This document shows positions 12,704 through 23,069 of a stretch of DNA of 64,000 nt, piece by piece; positions within the stretch are counted from its first letter, which is position 1; every line of letters starts with the position of its first letter. The notes below the pieces were generated by a model. That model was not told where the DNA came from. It did no database searches and was given only the letters and a program-made list of their open reading frames with translations. Source of the DNA: Aristolochia californica (taxonomy: Eukaryota; Streptophyta; Magnoliopsida; Piperales; Aristolochiaceae); assembly GCA_029961685.1 (NCBI GenBank), contig JARWKL010000006.1, positions 3,348,001-3,412,000 of the forward strand, read 5' to 3'. A program made the translations under genes and the position numbers.

Positions 12704-13857
12704 CCGAGGATTGTGAGTTTCCGGATATCGTAGCGATCTGCTGTTCCTTGATTGCAGTTCTTTTGCAGATAATCTAGCGTACGGTAAATTCTTTTTGCTG
12801 AGCTTCAGATTTCACTCTTCCCTTAAAAAAAATGTTGGTGCTTCAGAAGTTATTTGAACGATTCTGCGTGTTTCTAGATTATTCTTTAATCGGCACAAAT
12901 CATAGTTTTATGTAGCATTGCATCTTTGTAATCGCTATTAGCCAGAGATACTTGAACAATAAAATGTGAGATTGGGTTTTCGAGTTTCCATTTGGGTGTT
13001 TTTGCCAACAGCACTTTCGTTGTTTTGTTGTCTGTAGTTTTATGTAAATAATATACAAATTATCTCTATCTGATGCTCCTAACACCATTGTTAGAGATAA
13101 AATTAGCCACATCACCATGTTGTATACAACTTAGGAGCATCAGATAGGGAATAACTTGTATATTATTTATATAAGCCACGTTGTTATATCGACATGGTGA
13201 TGTGGCTTATAATATGCAAATTATCTCTATCTGAGCCTTCTGATGTGGTTTTTTGCATTGTGTATGATTTCGTGCTGTTGTATTTGTTGATCATAGTTGA
13301 CAAGCTCATTGTACACAAGTCTAGACCTTGCATTGCACATAAGTTTTTAACCCTTCCCAGAAACTTGTGGCCAAATGTCTCATACTTTATGTATTTGTCA
13401 GAAAAATGGTATGACCCTTTAGGCTTTAGGTAATATGACATGCTGGATATACCATATGCCCTGTGGCATCATATTGCAAGATCAATGGTGTACATTTATA
13501 TGACACGTTCAATCACTTCGGTATCAACACTCATTTTCTTAGATCAAACAAAGGCAACAAAGTCACTTTGTTTGATTCTCTAACTAGCTGTTCTGAATGA
13601 TATAGGACAATGTTATGTAATGTGATGTTTTATGCTACTGGGGGAAATTGTGTAGAGAGTATTAGACTTTTAGCACTTAATTGTTGAGTCGGATCCATTC
13701 TGCGCCTGATCAATCATGGGCAAGGGTGCTAGATATATGTTTTCTGTTGTTTTAAGGGTGAGCGTAGTTCAAGAGGGATGGTTGTTAAAATATCTGCACG
13801 AAATTATAACTTTAAAAGCATGCTTCATATTCTTCTAACAATTTCTGAATGCAACAG
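12704..13857 (+). other. Probable BOU 5' UTR exon and leader intron
   Basis: The start codon of BOU directly follows a splice acceptor (tgcaacag then ATGGGG), so the leader is likely spliced. A plausible non-coding exon is 12704-12783, entered by tttggttttcag and left by ACG followed by gtaaatt. The intron would then be 12784-13857. The in-frame ATG at 13849 would lie in this intron and is not used. This is inferred from splice signals only; RNA reads would settle it. Confidence 0.5.
13045..13215. mobile_element. Foldback (MITE-like) inverted repeat
   Basis: The segment 13045-13082 (ends ctgatgctcctaa) is repeated in inverted form at about 13130-13168 (starts ttaggagcatcagatag). A second inverted pair overlaps it: gccacatcaccatg near 13106 and catggtgatgtggc near 13193. 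The copies are imperfect. It lies inside the probable leader intron of BOU. Confidence 0.65.
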
Positions 13858-15270
13858 ATGGGGGACGTAGCCAAAGATTTGACTGCTGGGACTGTTGGTG
13901 GTGCTGCACAGTTGATATGTGGCCATCCCTTTGACACCATCAAAGTCAAACTCCAAAGTCAACCAGCCCCGCTACCGGGGCAACTCCCCAAGTATTCTGG
14001 TGCCATAGATGCTGTTAAGCAGACAATTGCAGCAGAAGGCTCCAGGGGCTTGTACAAGGGAATGGGGGCTCCACTTGCTACTGTGGCAGCTTTCAATGCA
14101 GTTCTCTTCACTGTGAGGGGGCAAATGGAGGCTTTTTTGAGGTCTGAACCTGGTGCTCCTCTTTCAGTCAACCAGCAGATAGTCTGTGGAGCAGGTGCCG
14201 GATTTGCTGTGTCCTTTCTTGCATGTCCTACAGAGTTGATCAAGTGCAGGTCAGTGGTTATTAAGTATATGTTTCTTTTCCAAAATTCAATCCATCATTT
14301 AGCTGTTATACTGGAGCCTCCATTGAGGAGAATGGATTCTGGAACCTTTTAGGTACGTTAAAGAGTATTTGTTATCTTGGGAATCTCCTTTTTCAGAAAT
14401 GAACAAGCAATGCATTACTTGGTTGTCACAACACATTTAAGTGAAACCATGCAAGGGAGATTAAATGGATTATTTAGATCTCACTTTTGAAAAAAAAAAA
14501 TTCTTTGTCTATTTGACTTTATGGCTGTTATTTGCTACTCGTGGAGGTTCTCAAATCTGAGAGATTGAAAACATGTAGTTGGCACAAGTTCTCTTTCAGT
14601 CGTCATTGGTTTTTCCTGTTGTATTAGCTTGCAAGTACTTTGGCATGGTTGGCATAGAAATCTGTTACGCTTGCCAAATTGTCTCTCAGATGCATACCCA
14701 CAAAATGAGTTCTATATTTCTAAATACTAACTAAGTATTTTTTGTTTTTATTTGCAACAACTCTCCAGGTTACAAGCCCAGAGTGCATTGGCAGGTTCTG
14801 GTGCATCTACTGGTGCAGTAAAATATGGAGGTCCAATGGATGTGGCAAAGCATGTGCTCAGATCAGAAGGAGGTGCTAGGGGCTTATTTAAAGGTTTGGT
14901 TCCTACCTTGGCACGTGAAGTGCCTGGAAATGCCGCTATGTTTGGTGTGTATGAAGCTCTTAAACAGTACTTGGCTGGGGGCACTGACACTTCAGGGCTT
15001 GGGAGGGGTTCTTTAGTTGTAGCTGGAGGCTTGGCTGGGGGGTCGTTTTGGGCTGCAGTTTATCCCACTGATGTCGTGAAGAGTGTGATTCAAGTTGATA
15101 ACTACAAGAACCCTAAATTCTCGGGTTCCTTAGATGCTTTCAGGAAGATTTTGGCATCAGAGGGGGTGAAAGGCCTTTACAAAGGGTTCGGACCTGCTAT
15201 GGCTCGCAGTGTTCCAGCAAATGCAGCTTGTTTCTTAGCATATGAGATGACTAGGTCCAGTTTGGGATGA
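13858..15270 (+). CDS. BOU: Mitochondrial carrier protein A BOUT DE SOUFFLE (BOU)
   Basis: Mitochondrial inner-membrane carrier of the carnitine/acylcarnitine-like branch. In Arabidopsis BOU is needed for photorespiratory glycine metabolism and seedling growth in the light; its substrate is debated. Two coding exons, 13858-14249 and 14769-15270, join in phase (codon AG|G) to give 297 residues, against 300 in Arabidopsis. Three mitochondrial carrier signatures are present: HPFDTIK (residues 23-29), CPTELIK (123-129) and YPTDVVK (229-235), one per repeat of about 100 residues. The sequence is very close to Arabidopsis BOU as I know it, for example GLYKGMGAPLATVAAFNAVL and the C-terminus ACFLAYEMTRSSLG. 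Start chosen at MGDVAKDL because an upstream in-frame ATG at 13849 falls in the leader intron. No defects seen. Confidence 0.96.
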
Positions 15271-16679
15271 ATCTTTAATTTCGTCTTTTATTTTTATTTT
15301 TTTAGCTCTGAAGGAAGAGCAAAAGAAAAACTACCATCTGATTGTTTCCTGCTTACAAAGGATTTCTTTAAGCATTGTTCAATTTCCCCTCTTGTTCATG
15401 TCTCGAGTAATTTTGCCTGCCATCAGTGATCGTTTTCTCAACTATCAAGAGTTCGAATGTTGGTCACACTTCTAGATAACTTTCTATTTCTCTCCGCTTC
15501 CTTTTCATTATAGCTTCACGCATACCATATTCCGAGTTCTAAAGCAAGTATTTTCTTCCTTTTTTGTTGATTTGACATTTAAATTTGCTTCTAAAGAATC
15601 AGCATATAAGCTTTTAAGGATTGAAGAGAAGATGAGATGGTGCTATTCCATGCTAAATCAACTCTCTAGAATGGAAGAAACTTCTAAGATTGCAATTCAA
15701 ATTCAAGTTTGAAAGGAGAACAATAGGTGAGAAGTAAATGTGAGAACGTTCAATAGACTTGTCCTCCCTCCTCCGTCAACTTTCATTTGTCTATTGAAAA
15801 CAAGTAGTTAATATTTAGAAATGTTTATCCTGATTATAAGTTTCTAATAAATCATAAGTCGAGATCTTATTACTGACCGTCTTTAACACATTGGCTGAAA
15901 ATTTGTTAAACTTTCTAATTAGTTATTTGTGTAATTTTAAAAAATATAATTTGTGTATCTTACTTTATATCCATATAATATAAAATATATTTTAAAAGAG
16001 GGAGGACAACAGATAAGGGGTGGCAGGAAGCCAAATTAGCTCTCAAACTATTTGAGCTCAACTCAATTCAGTTTTTATTTGAGCTTGCCTCGAGGTCAAA
16101 CTTGAAATAAAGTTAGTAGTTCATGAGCTCTAATTACTTTATTTGGTTGATAATTATTCTTATTTACCTCAAACCTCAAAGACGATCGATCGTTCAACCT
16201 TTTTTTGAGTCCCTCAATATCTATTGTTGTTGTTTGTCAATGGAATAAACTCTATTGATATAGATGTTTGCTCTTTCTTTTAGGTCAATTAAACTAGTTA
16301 TTATATATTAGTATGCTTTATTGCAAAGTCTTGCACTCTTTTGTAATACCAATATCATCTCAATATTCTCTTTATTTATTTTTGTAATTTAATAGATTTT
16401 TGTTAGAATTCAATCTAAATAAAAAAGGTCCCACCAAGTAGAGAAGGGTATGTCAAATGTGGGTTTATCTCGAGCAAGAGATTATCAAATCTATAACATC
16501 GACAGTTCCTAAAGCAAGCAGAAGACCTAAACAACAGGACAAATTCAGGAAATGCCCCTTACAGTTCCGCAACAGCAGAGACTAGCCTAAGATAAGCTTA
16601 ATTATTAGGAAAAAAATCAGCCGGGAGGAAAAAAAATTTGATGAATCTTCAGAGTGTGCAACAATGATAAGTCGGCAGC
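15271..16679. other. Intergenic between convergent BOU and PFP genes
   Basis: Holds the 3' UTRs of the two convergent genes, AT-rich sequence (15820-16000), and one hAT-like MITE copy listed separately. No gene is seen. Confidence 0.6.
16014..16290 (+). mobile_element. hAT-like MITE, copy A (one end only)
   Basis: Begins taaggggtggc, the kind of terminus seen on many plant hAT elements. It shares long stretches with the sequence at 22857-22500 read in reverse, including tcaattcagtttttatttga and tttgtcaatggaataaa. The far end is not clear: similarity fades near 16290, so this copy looks truncated. Confidence 0.62.
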
Positions 16680-19600
16680 TTACAAGACCGTCAGGTTCTT
16701 CGAACCAGAGGATGCAATGAGAGAGAGGATTTGTAAAACAGAAGCCATGGAACTCAAGGCAGCTTTCAGTACGTCCTGTGAACAGCCTGGTTTCACCATG
16801 ATTTTCACCTGCGATGCTCAACAGAATTACTTGGATCTTCAATACCGAGCTTCAACTTCTTCATATTTTCAGACGGTGATAATACGTTTGTAGATCATAT
16901 TAAAAGGGCACTTTAACTAACCTTGTCAAGGTAAGCTTGCAATTCCTTTATCTTCCCCATATAATCCTTGTCTTCTGCACAAAGACTTATAGGCTTGGAG
17001 TCGCTACCTGCTCCTGCAAACTGAAGAGGTCCTGGATTACAGTAAATATCATCCATCAAAAGCCTCTCCGCAGTTTGAAGCAGCATCCTGCGCCAAACAT
17101 TTGATGTTTAAAACTTTGAGAAATGGCAAGAAGATCCAATTTGAATTTGAGTTGGTTACTGTCTGCCTCTTGACAGAGTGAATTGGCAAATGTAAAGTTT
17201 CTTACCCATAGGGTTTTCCAGTCAAATCGACTGGAGCGGGTTGAATTGATGGCTTCCCAATGGTTGAGACTCCTAGACCGTGCCCCAACCGATTCACGGT
17301 CATCATTGCCTGCCACACATAAGAACATCCATTCAGTACCGTGCCCATGAGAACAGAGAAAAGCTCAAAGAAAACTCTTTCATGATAATTGTGACTACTT
17401 GTTATTTTTAGGAATTCCCTGAATTCTTGTTATTTTTGGAATTTCTGATTAAAGAGGTCATGACGAGCTTCTTATGATAATTGTGATGTTGATTAAATTA
17501 AAGAACGATGTCTGCAAAATGGGAATCGCAATTGTAGTTCGTCATCATTCTTGTTTTTAGTTCTGCAAATAGTCCAGTTCTTACATGACAAACCTTACAA
17601 TAAAGTTGAGAGACATACCGTCAATGGAGCACCACCACAACGCCACTCAGAAATAGGCTCTTTAAGGTTGGTCACTGTAGCCATGTAACCGTTAAATCCA
17701 GCTGCTATAAGATGATAAGAAACATGGCCAAGAGCCTGCGTGTATTTTACACATTAAATGTTTGTTTAACACAATTGAAGCAAATCGAAAAGATGATATA
17801 TGAAGAACATTAAATCTCCTCACGTATCCATAGTCGCAATCAAATTTAGATGGTAATGATCCTCGAGCTTGATACCCGAAGAAGTGGCAAATAGAATTGA
17901 ATTTCTTCCCATTGTATCTCCCATTTTTCTGTAGTTTGCAGCAACCAAACTAGAAATAGTTAGAAGATGGTCATAATAGTTACACTTCTTTCTTTATAAT
18001 GAGAAATGACTCCAGAAATTTTCTGGAAATATCATTGGAATTTAGATCAAATACTCTATCTGCGTTAAATTTAAGAAATGATTCATCCTTCGTTTCTGAA
18101 CTACTTGGAACCTACCGTTCGTGTGTTCATCTCTGTCTCAACTAACTGAGCTAAAAGCTTCTCGGTTTCAATCTGTCATAAAAGGTTTATGTAGGTTAAA
18201 CGATTCTATGGAACAAAGAGAAGTTGTTGACAAGTGTCACCCCTAGTTTTACCTGTGACAACTGTGCTGAGTCGTCCGATTCGGGAGTCAGCACAAGCTG
18301 CATAGAAAATGTTTGTCATTGTAAGTCCAAAACATACTGTTCAACATAGACTATGGGGATCAACAGAAGATAAATTATGACAGTCCAAATAGTTTTGGAC
18401 TTCAGAAATTAGAGTCGATGGGAACCAATTTCTAACTAATGGTTGAAAGAGGGGCTTACGGAGTTCTCAAGTGAACAGAAAAACTGTGATACCTGTTTCC
18501 GGATAAATGGTGGCAAGAATTGATACAAAGCAGAAGCCCAAGGTGACAATTGGGTTGAAATATTGTCAGCAGAAACTCCTTTTTTGAAGAGATTATGTAT
18601 TTCCTGAATAAATGTAACTTATTAGTTCTTTCTCAAAAAAAATAAAAACATGGACACTTATTATTTGAATTTGTTCATAGATCATTTATAACTTCGAAAC
18701 AAACTTCATGTTCAGGATTCAAATAGGAAATGATTCTAAGTAATCAGTAACTTAAAAATGCATATAAATTACCTGCAATAGAGCATGCACTTCAGGTATA
18801 TTTTCAATTAGTCCTTCCGGTAAGAGGATAACCCCATGATATTTATCTAAGATAAAGCAGGAAATTGTAAAATAAGATATATGAATAACAATCCAAAAAG
18901 GACAGAATATTGGCTCTTCAATTGAGCACTAAAGAAAATCATGAAAAAATTGGAAATAAGTGATGATTTCATCAGACACAAAAACTGACCCGTTTCTGCC
19001 CTTGCTTCAACTGCATCACAAATTCGTTTCGTTAGATCAAACAGTGTGAGCTTCGAGGCAGCAACCTCCTCACTAAGGATGACCTTGTCATAAAACGAAA
19101 GACATCAGATTGACTTATGACAATGTCCACCAATAATGATAAAACATAGTGCCTCCTAGAAAGGATACTAACCATGTTAGGATGAGACTGGAGTGTGCAT
19201 TCCAGGACAACATGAGATGCCCTTCTTCCCATAACCCGAATGAAATAGTAGTACTAAAATACACGAGAATAAAGTTTGTCATTCATACAGACTGAGCACT
19301 TTTGACAGAGTAAAATGAGAAACGCTCCTTGCTTTGCACAGATAGGACTCACTATCACAAACATATGATGGATCAGTATCTATACTCGTTTATTCTACTC
19401 CTACTCGTTGAGCTCAGATATGACCGTCGATTCATCGAAAAGATGTATCATTAACGCGTTTGAACAAGATATACAACTTCGAGGTGTATAAATTCAACTA
19501 AATAGGATTTTTCTTTTATAAAAGTTACCAATGTCCGCGGCTGGAGATTTTTCATGTTATAACAGTTACGCTAAATATATCAAAGAAGATGGGAGAAGAG

Positions 19601-21988
19601 AAGCTGTATGGATAGATGACTAAAAGTCTGAGAATTCACAGGCCGTACCTTCTCTGCGGAGAGAGCATCAGTGCATATGTTACTAATCAGCTGAGAATTC
19701 ACCTGAAATAGATATGTGAGACACACATGAAATTTCTATACTGTAAAGGAATGCTTTCCCTGCAATGCAGCAATAAATTTATACAATGGGTCTAAACAGA
19801 GATAGTTGATCCAGTATACCTTACATATTGTATCAAATCCGACATTAGCTTCAACAAACTGGTTCTTCAGATCACCATACAGGGTAACAGGAACTCCGAT
19901 TACCTACGACTCCAATCACTACCTTGATAAGTATAAGGAACATTAAGTCTTTTAATTACCCAATGTACATGGTATAGAGTTGAAGTCTTCTGAAATTATT
20001 GGGATATAGAAGTTATAAAATAACAAGGAAATGAAATAATGATCTTAGGTTGTCAGACATAAGAAATACTTTTGTTTGGCATTTTGCTTTCTCAAATGTC
20101 TCGGCAAGTTGAGCTGCATCAGTATTGGACGTAACACCTACACAAGACAGACTTAAATAACCGGGTTCCAAAATTAGAATGTATAGAAAGATATATTGAT
20201 AAACAACTGGATCTCTGCGCACCTCCAACAATTACTAGCCCATCTAACTTCAATGCTTGGCATGTAGCTAATGCATTCTTCACTTGTTCAGTTGTCCTTA
20301 TTTGATCCTTTGTCCTTCCCAGCATATCATAACCACCTTAAAAGTGAAAATGACCAAGTCAAGATTGATATTACTTGAAGAGATCAGGTTATTTAATGTT
20401 GATGCGGCATAATAAGTATCATTATTGTCACAAAGTTTTAAAGGTAGACGAGTGAAAAAAGGTAGACAAATACCCTGATTGCGGTAAGTGGAGACCATAT
20501 CCTCAGTGATCTCAATGGATTTTTGTGAAAATAAACCTTCAGTTCCACCTGTTATTAAGAAAGAAACAAGCTTACTTTAAGGCAAGGAAAAAAAACGGAT
20601 TAACAAACATGTAACGTATATTCTAATTTGCATCCTCTCAACAGTTTAAATGTAACACGAAACGTCATGAGTTTGGAACAGTATCAATCTTCAAATACAT
20701 TACACACCACAAAATCCAATCAAGGTGCTTTTCGAATTGTGAGATTTCATGGCATCATAAAGCCCACAAATAATATTATGGCCTCCAGGAGATTGACGCC
20801 CACAGAAGACAACCCCAACCCTGAAAGCGGCCGTAGAGTCGTGTAAGTTTGAGCTATATTAATATATGAAGAAATTTTTGGTGGTGAACTCGAAGAAAGT
20901 AGCTGTGAGATGCCGAAGCAGTATTACATGAATCAAGATTCAGTGATATTGTAACATACGCGTACAAAATCCAGCAGTGACGTTAAAAGCAGAAGTCAAA
21001 ATTTTATTGTCACGCTGAAGCTGTCGAAGGCCTTACATGGTCAAGGCTTCCACTCTTTTTGGGTTTTTCAGCTCAAAACTAAAACGGAATTGAAGAAATG
21101 AGGTAGTTTCGATCACTTACCTCATCGCTGTCGCCTCTTTTCTCCCATGAGAGTCCAAGCCTTTAACATTTGAGAAATGAATAAGTGGCTGGCGGTAAGT
21201 AAGAGGAAATGATCGACTGACTGGTTGGGCATCTGATGGATCTGGAACAGTTGCTTCTTCACCCAATTCAACTCTGACATTTATCTGTTACAAGTGATAA
21301 ATAAAAATAAAATTAGTATACCTGTAATGCAGCATACAAAACTAAGCTGTGCCCATTATTTTCTCGGATCAAAGATGCGACAGAGCATAAAGTCCATAAT
21401 CAGAGATCTCAGAGCTCAGATCTTTTCCTTGTGTAATTTAACATATATAACGTCAAAAATCATAGAACACCCATGCGAGAACACTATCTCATGCCATCAA
21501 GAGTTGTCCGGTACTAGATTACATCATTTACTTGAAATCATGAAATTAATAAATAGAAAAGCGCGAAGGTCTATTTAGTGGAAACAAAAAAGCTCCAATA
21601 AGAAAAGAATAAATATTCCAATAATCAATTACACGCTAACAGGTTCTAAATAATTTTTTTCACAACGAGTAAATTAAAAATCAGTACTAAAAGTAAAATT
21701 ACCTGAAAAATCACCACAGATCTTCTGAAAACAAGGAGATCATGAACTCAAAATACGCGAAAGACACATCCAAGTAACACACACCACAATCGAAAACGCA
21801 AAAAAGCTTACAGATCAAACTAGAACTACAGATTTTTAGACGAAGTTTTAGTTTAGTATCAGAACCGTCAAAGAGAAGAATACGAAAGGCGGAGGTAAGA
21901 ATACCTGAAGACAGCCCGGAAGTTCAGGGACATAGAGGCTCCTACTCTTCTGTAATCCCGACAATTCTCTCACCACTCCATACTCCAT
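16680..21988 (-). CDS. PFP-ALPHA: Pyrophosphate-fructose 6-phosphate 1-phosphotransferase, alpha subunit
   Basis: Regulatory subunit of cytosolic PFP, which reversibly phosphorylates fructose 6-phosphate with pyrophosphate; the beta subunit is the catalytic one. Nineteen coding exons on the minus strand: 21905-21988, 21121-21284, 20708-20820, 20474-20548, 20223-20336, 20070-20137, 19820-19903, 19649-19702, 19173-19253, 18990-19083, 18773-18846, 18493-18603, 18253-18297, 18116-18172, 17824-17928, 17619-17735, 17206-17309, 16922-17087, 16680-16808. All are GT-AG and phases add to 612 residues, against about 614 in Arabidopsis. Landmarks: [119 protein letters not shown]. Exon 2 is shorter and diverged from the family just before the VGVVFCGRQ block (see findings). 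Expression is cytosolic: no transit peptide seen. Confidence 0.95.
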
Positions 21989-22109
21989 CCCTGTTTTTCC
22001 GACGAGAGAAACCGAGAGGACGAAAATCAGATCCGGAGGAAACGAATTTCGAAACGGAAAGATGTAGATTGGAAGAGAGCAAAACAATATATTCCTGGCC
22101 TGCGTAGAG

Positions 22110-22119
22110 AATATATATA
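22110..22119 (-). promoter_or_regulatory. TATA box of the PFP alpha gene
   Basis: The minus strand reads GTATATATAT about 122 bp upstream of the start codon, in otherwise GC-richer sequence. The transcription start would be expected near 22085. Position and sequence only; not tested. Confidence 0.6.
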
Positions 22120-22339
22120 CGAGTGAGCCGCGGGAAAGGCGCGAGCAAACCGTAGTTTCAAAAGAGAGCGAAGAGTTCGGATTTTTATTGCCAGATGTGT
22201 CCCCAGTCGTTGGGCAGTGGGGCCATGCGAGCAAGCCGACGGAGCACGCGAAGCGGTAGTCTTAACGGGCATTCTACTCGCCATCGTAGGAGCCGACTGT
22301 TTCATCCCCGTCCTTGTCGTGAACCGTTTCGATTGAGAG

Positions 22340-22974
22340 GATATTTACGATTGTACCACTGGTGAAATTTTGCACCCCGTAATGGGGAGAGTTTTACATA
22401 TTTACCCCCAAATCATTAGAGTTTTCTTCTAAATATCTGGTATGTAAGTAACAACCTAACATGTGTATGTCATGTTGCAATCCAAACAAGTGAAGTCTAA
22501 TGATCTGAATACTTGTGCTCTAGTGCTCTAGTTCGAGTTTAGCCTCGAGTCCAAAAATTTAAATTGAGTTTTAGCTCGAACTGGGTTCAAGACCGAGCAA
22601 ATATATCTATCAGTAGTATTTATTCCATTGACAAATAATAATATTAGATGTTGAGGGACCCAAAAAGGAATTGACGAAAGTAATTAGAGTAAATAATAAT
22701 TTAGTAAAAAAATTTATATTAATGAATCGGTTCACGAGTTAACAAACTGAGTTTGGTATACTTAGCGAGCCTTATTTCAAGTTTAAACTCGAGTTAAGCT
22801 CAAGTAAAAACTGAATTGAACTCGAACAGTTAGCAAGCCAACTTGGTGGCACCCCTAAACCAGTGACGGATCCTTTCCATTTATATTATTTATTCTTATA
22901 TATTTATACCCCTGAATAATTATAAAATTAAACTATTACGTATTAATAAATATAAATTTAGAAAAGGTCAATAA
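22340..22974. other. Intergenic upstream of PFP, mostly repeat
   Basis: AT-rich sequence between the PFP promoter and the tRNA gene. It contains MITE copy B; otherwise nothing recognised. Confidence 0.55.
22500..22857 (-). mobile_element. hAT-like MITE, copy B
   Basis: Read on the minus strand it begins taggggtgcc and follows copy A (16014-16290) for most of that copy's length, then runs on past it. The matching blocks keep the same order, so the two are members of one family in opposite orientation, one on each side of the PFP gene. The second terminus is not identified. Confidence 0.65.
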
Positions 22975-23060
22975 GGGGTGGTGGCGCAGTTGGCTAGCGC
23001 GTAGGTCTCATAGCTTTAAGAGTGATCCTGAGGTCGAGAGTTCGAGCCTCTCTCACCCCA
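22975..23060 (+). tRNA. tRNA-Met (CAU), elongator, with 12-nt intron
   Basis: The acceptor stem pairs GGGGTGG with TCACCCC, with discriminator A at 23060. The D arm (GCGCAGTTGGCTAGCGC) and T arm (GAGAGTTCGAGCCTCTC) are intact. The anticodon CAT is at 23009-23011, followed by A37 and then an intron at 23013-23024 (gctttaagagtg) in the canonical 37/38 position. Plant nuclear elongator tRNA-Met genes are one of the two plant tRNA families that carry such introns, the other being tRNA-Tyr. Boxes A and B are inside the gene. Confidence 0.97.
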
Positions 23061-23064
23061 TCTC

Positions 23065-23069
23065 TTTTT
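23065..23069 (+). terminator. RNA polymerase III terminator
   Basis: A run of five T residues lies five bases after the tRNA end, the usual Pol III stop. Confidence 0.8.

Noticed and set aside
13849..13857. Upstream in-frame ATG for BOU
   Set aside because: It overlaps the splice acceptor of the probable leader intron, and the family starts at MGD.
13959..14243. Antisense open frame inside BOU
   Set aside because: Shadow of a conserved coding exon on the other strand.
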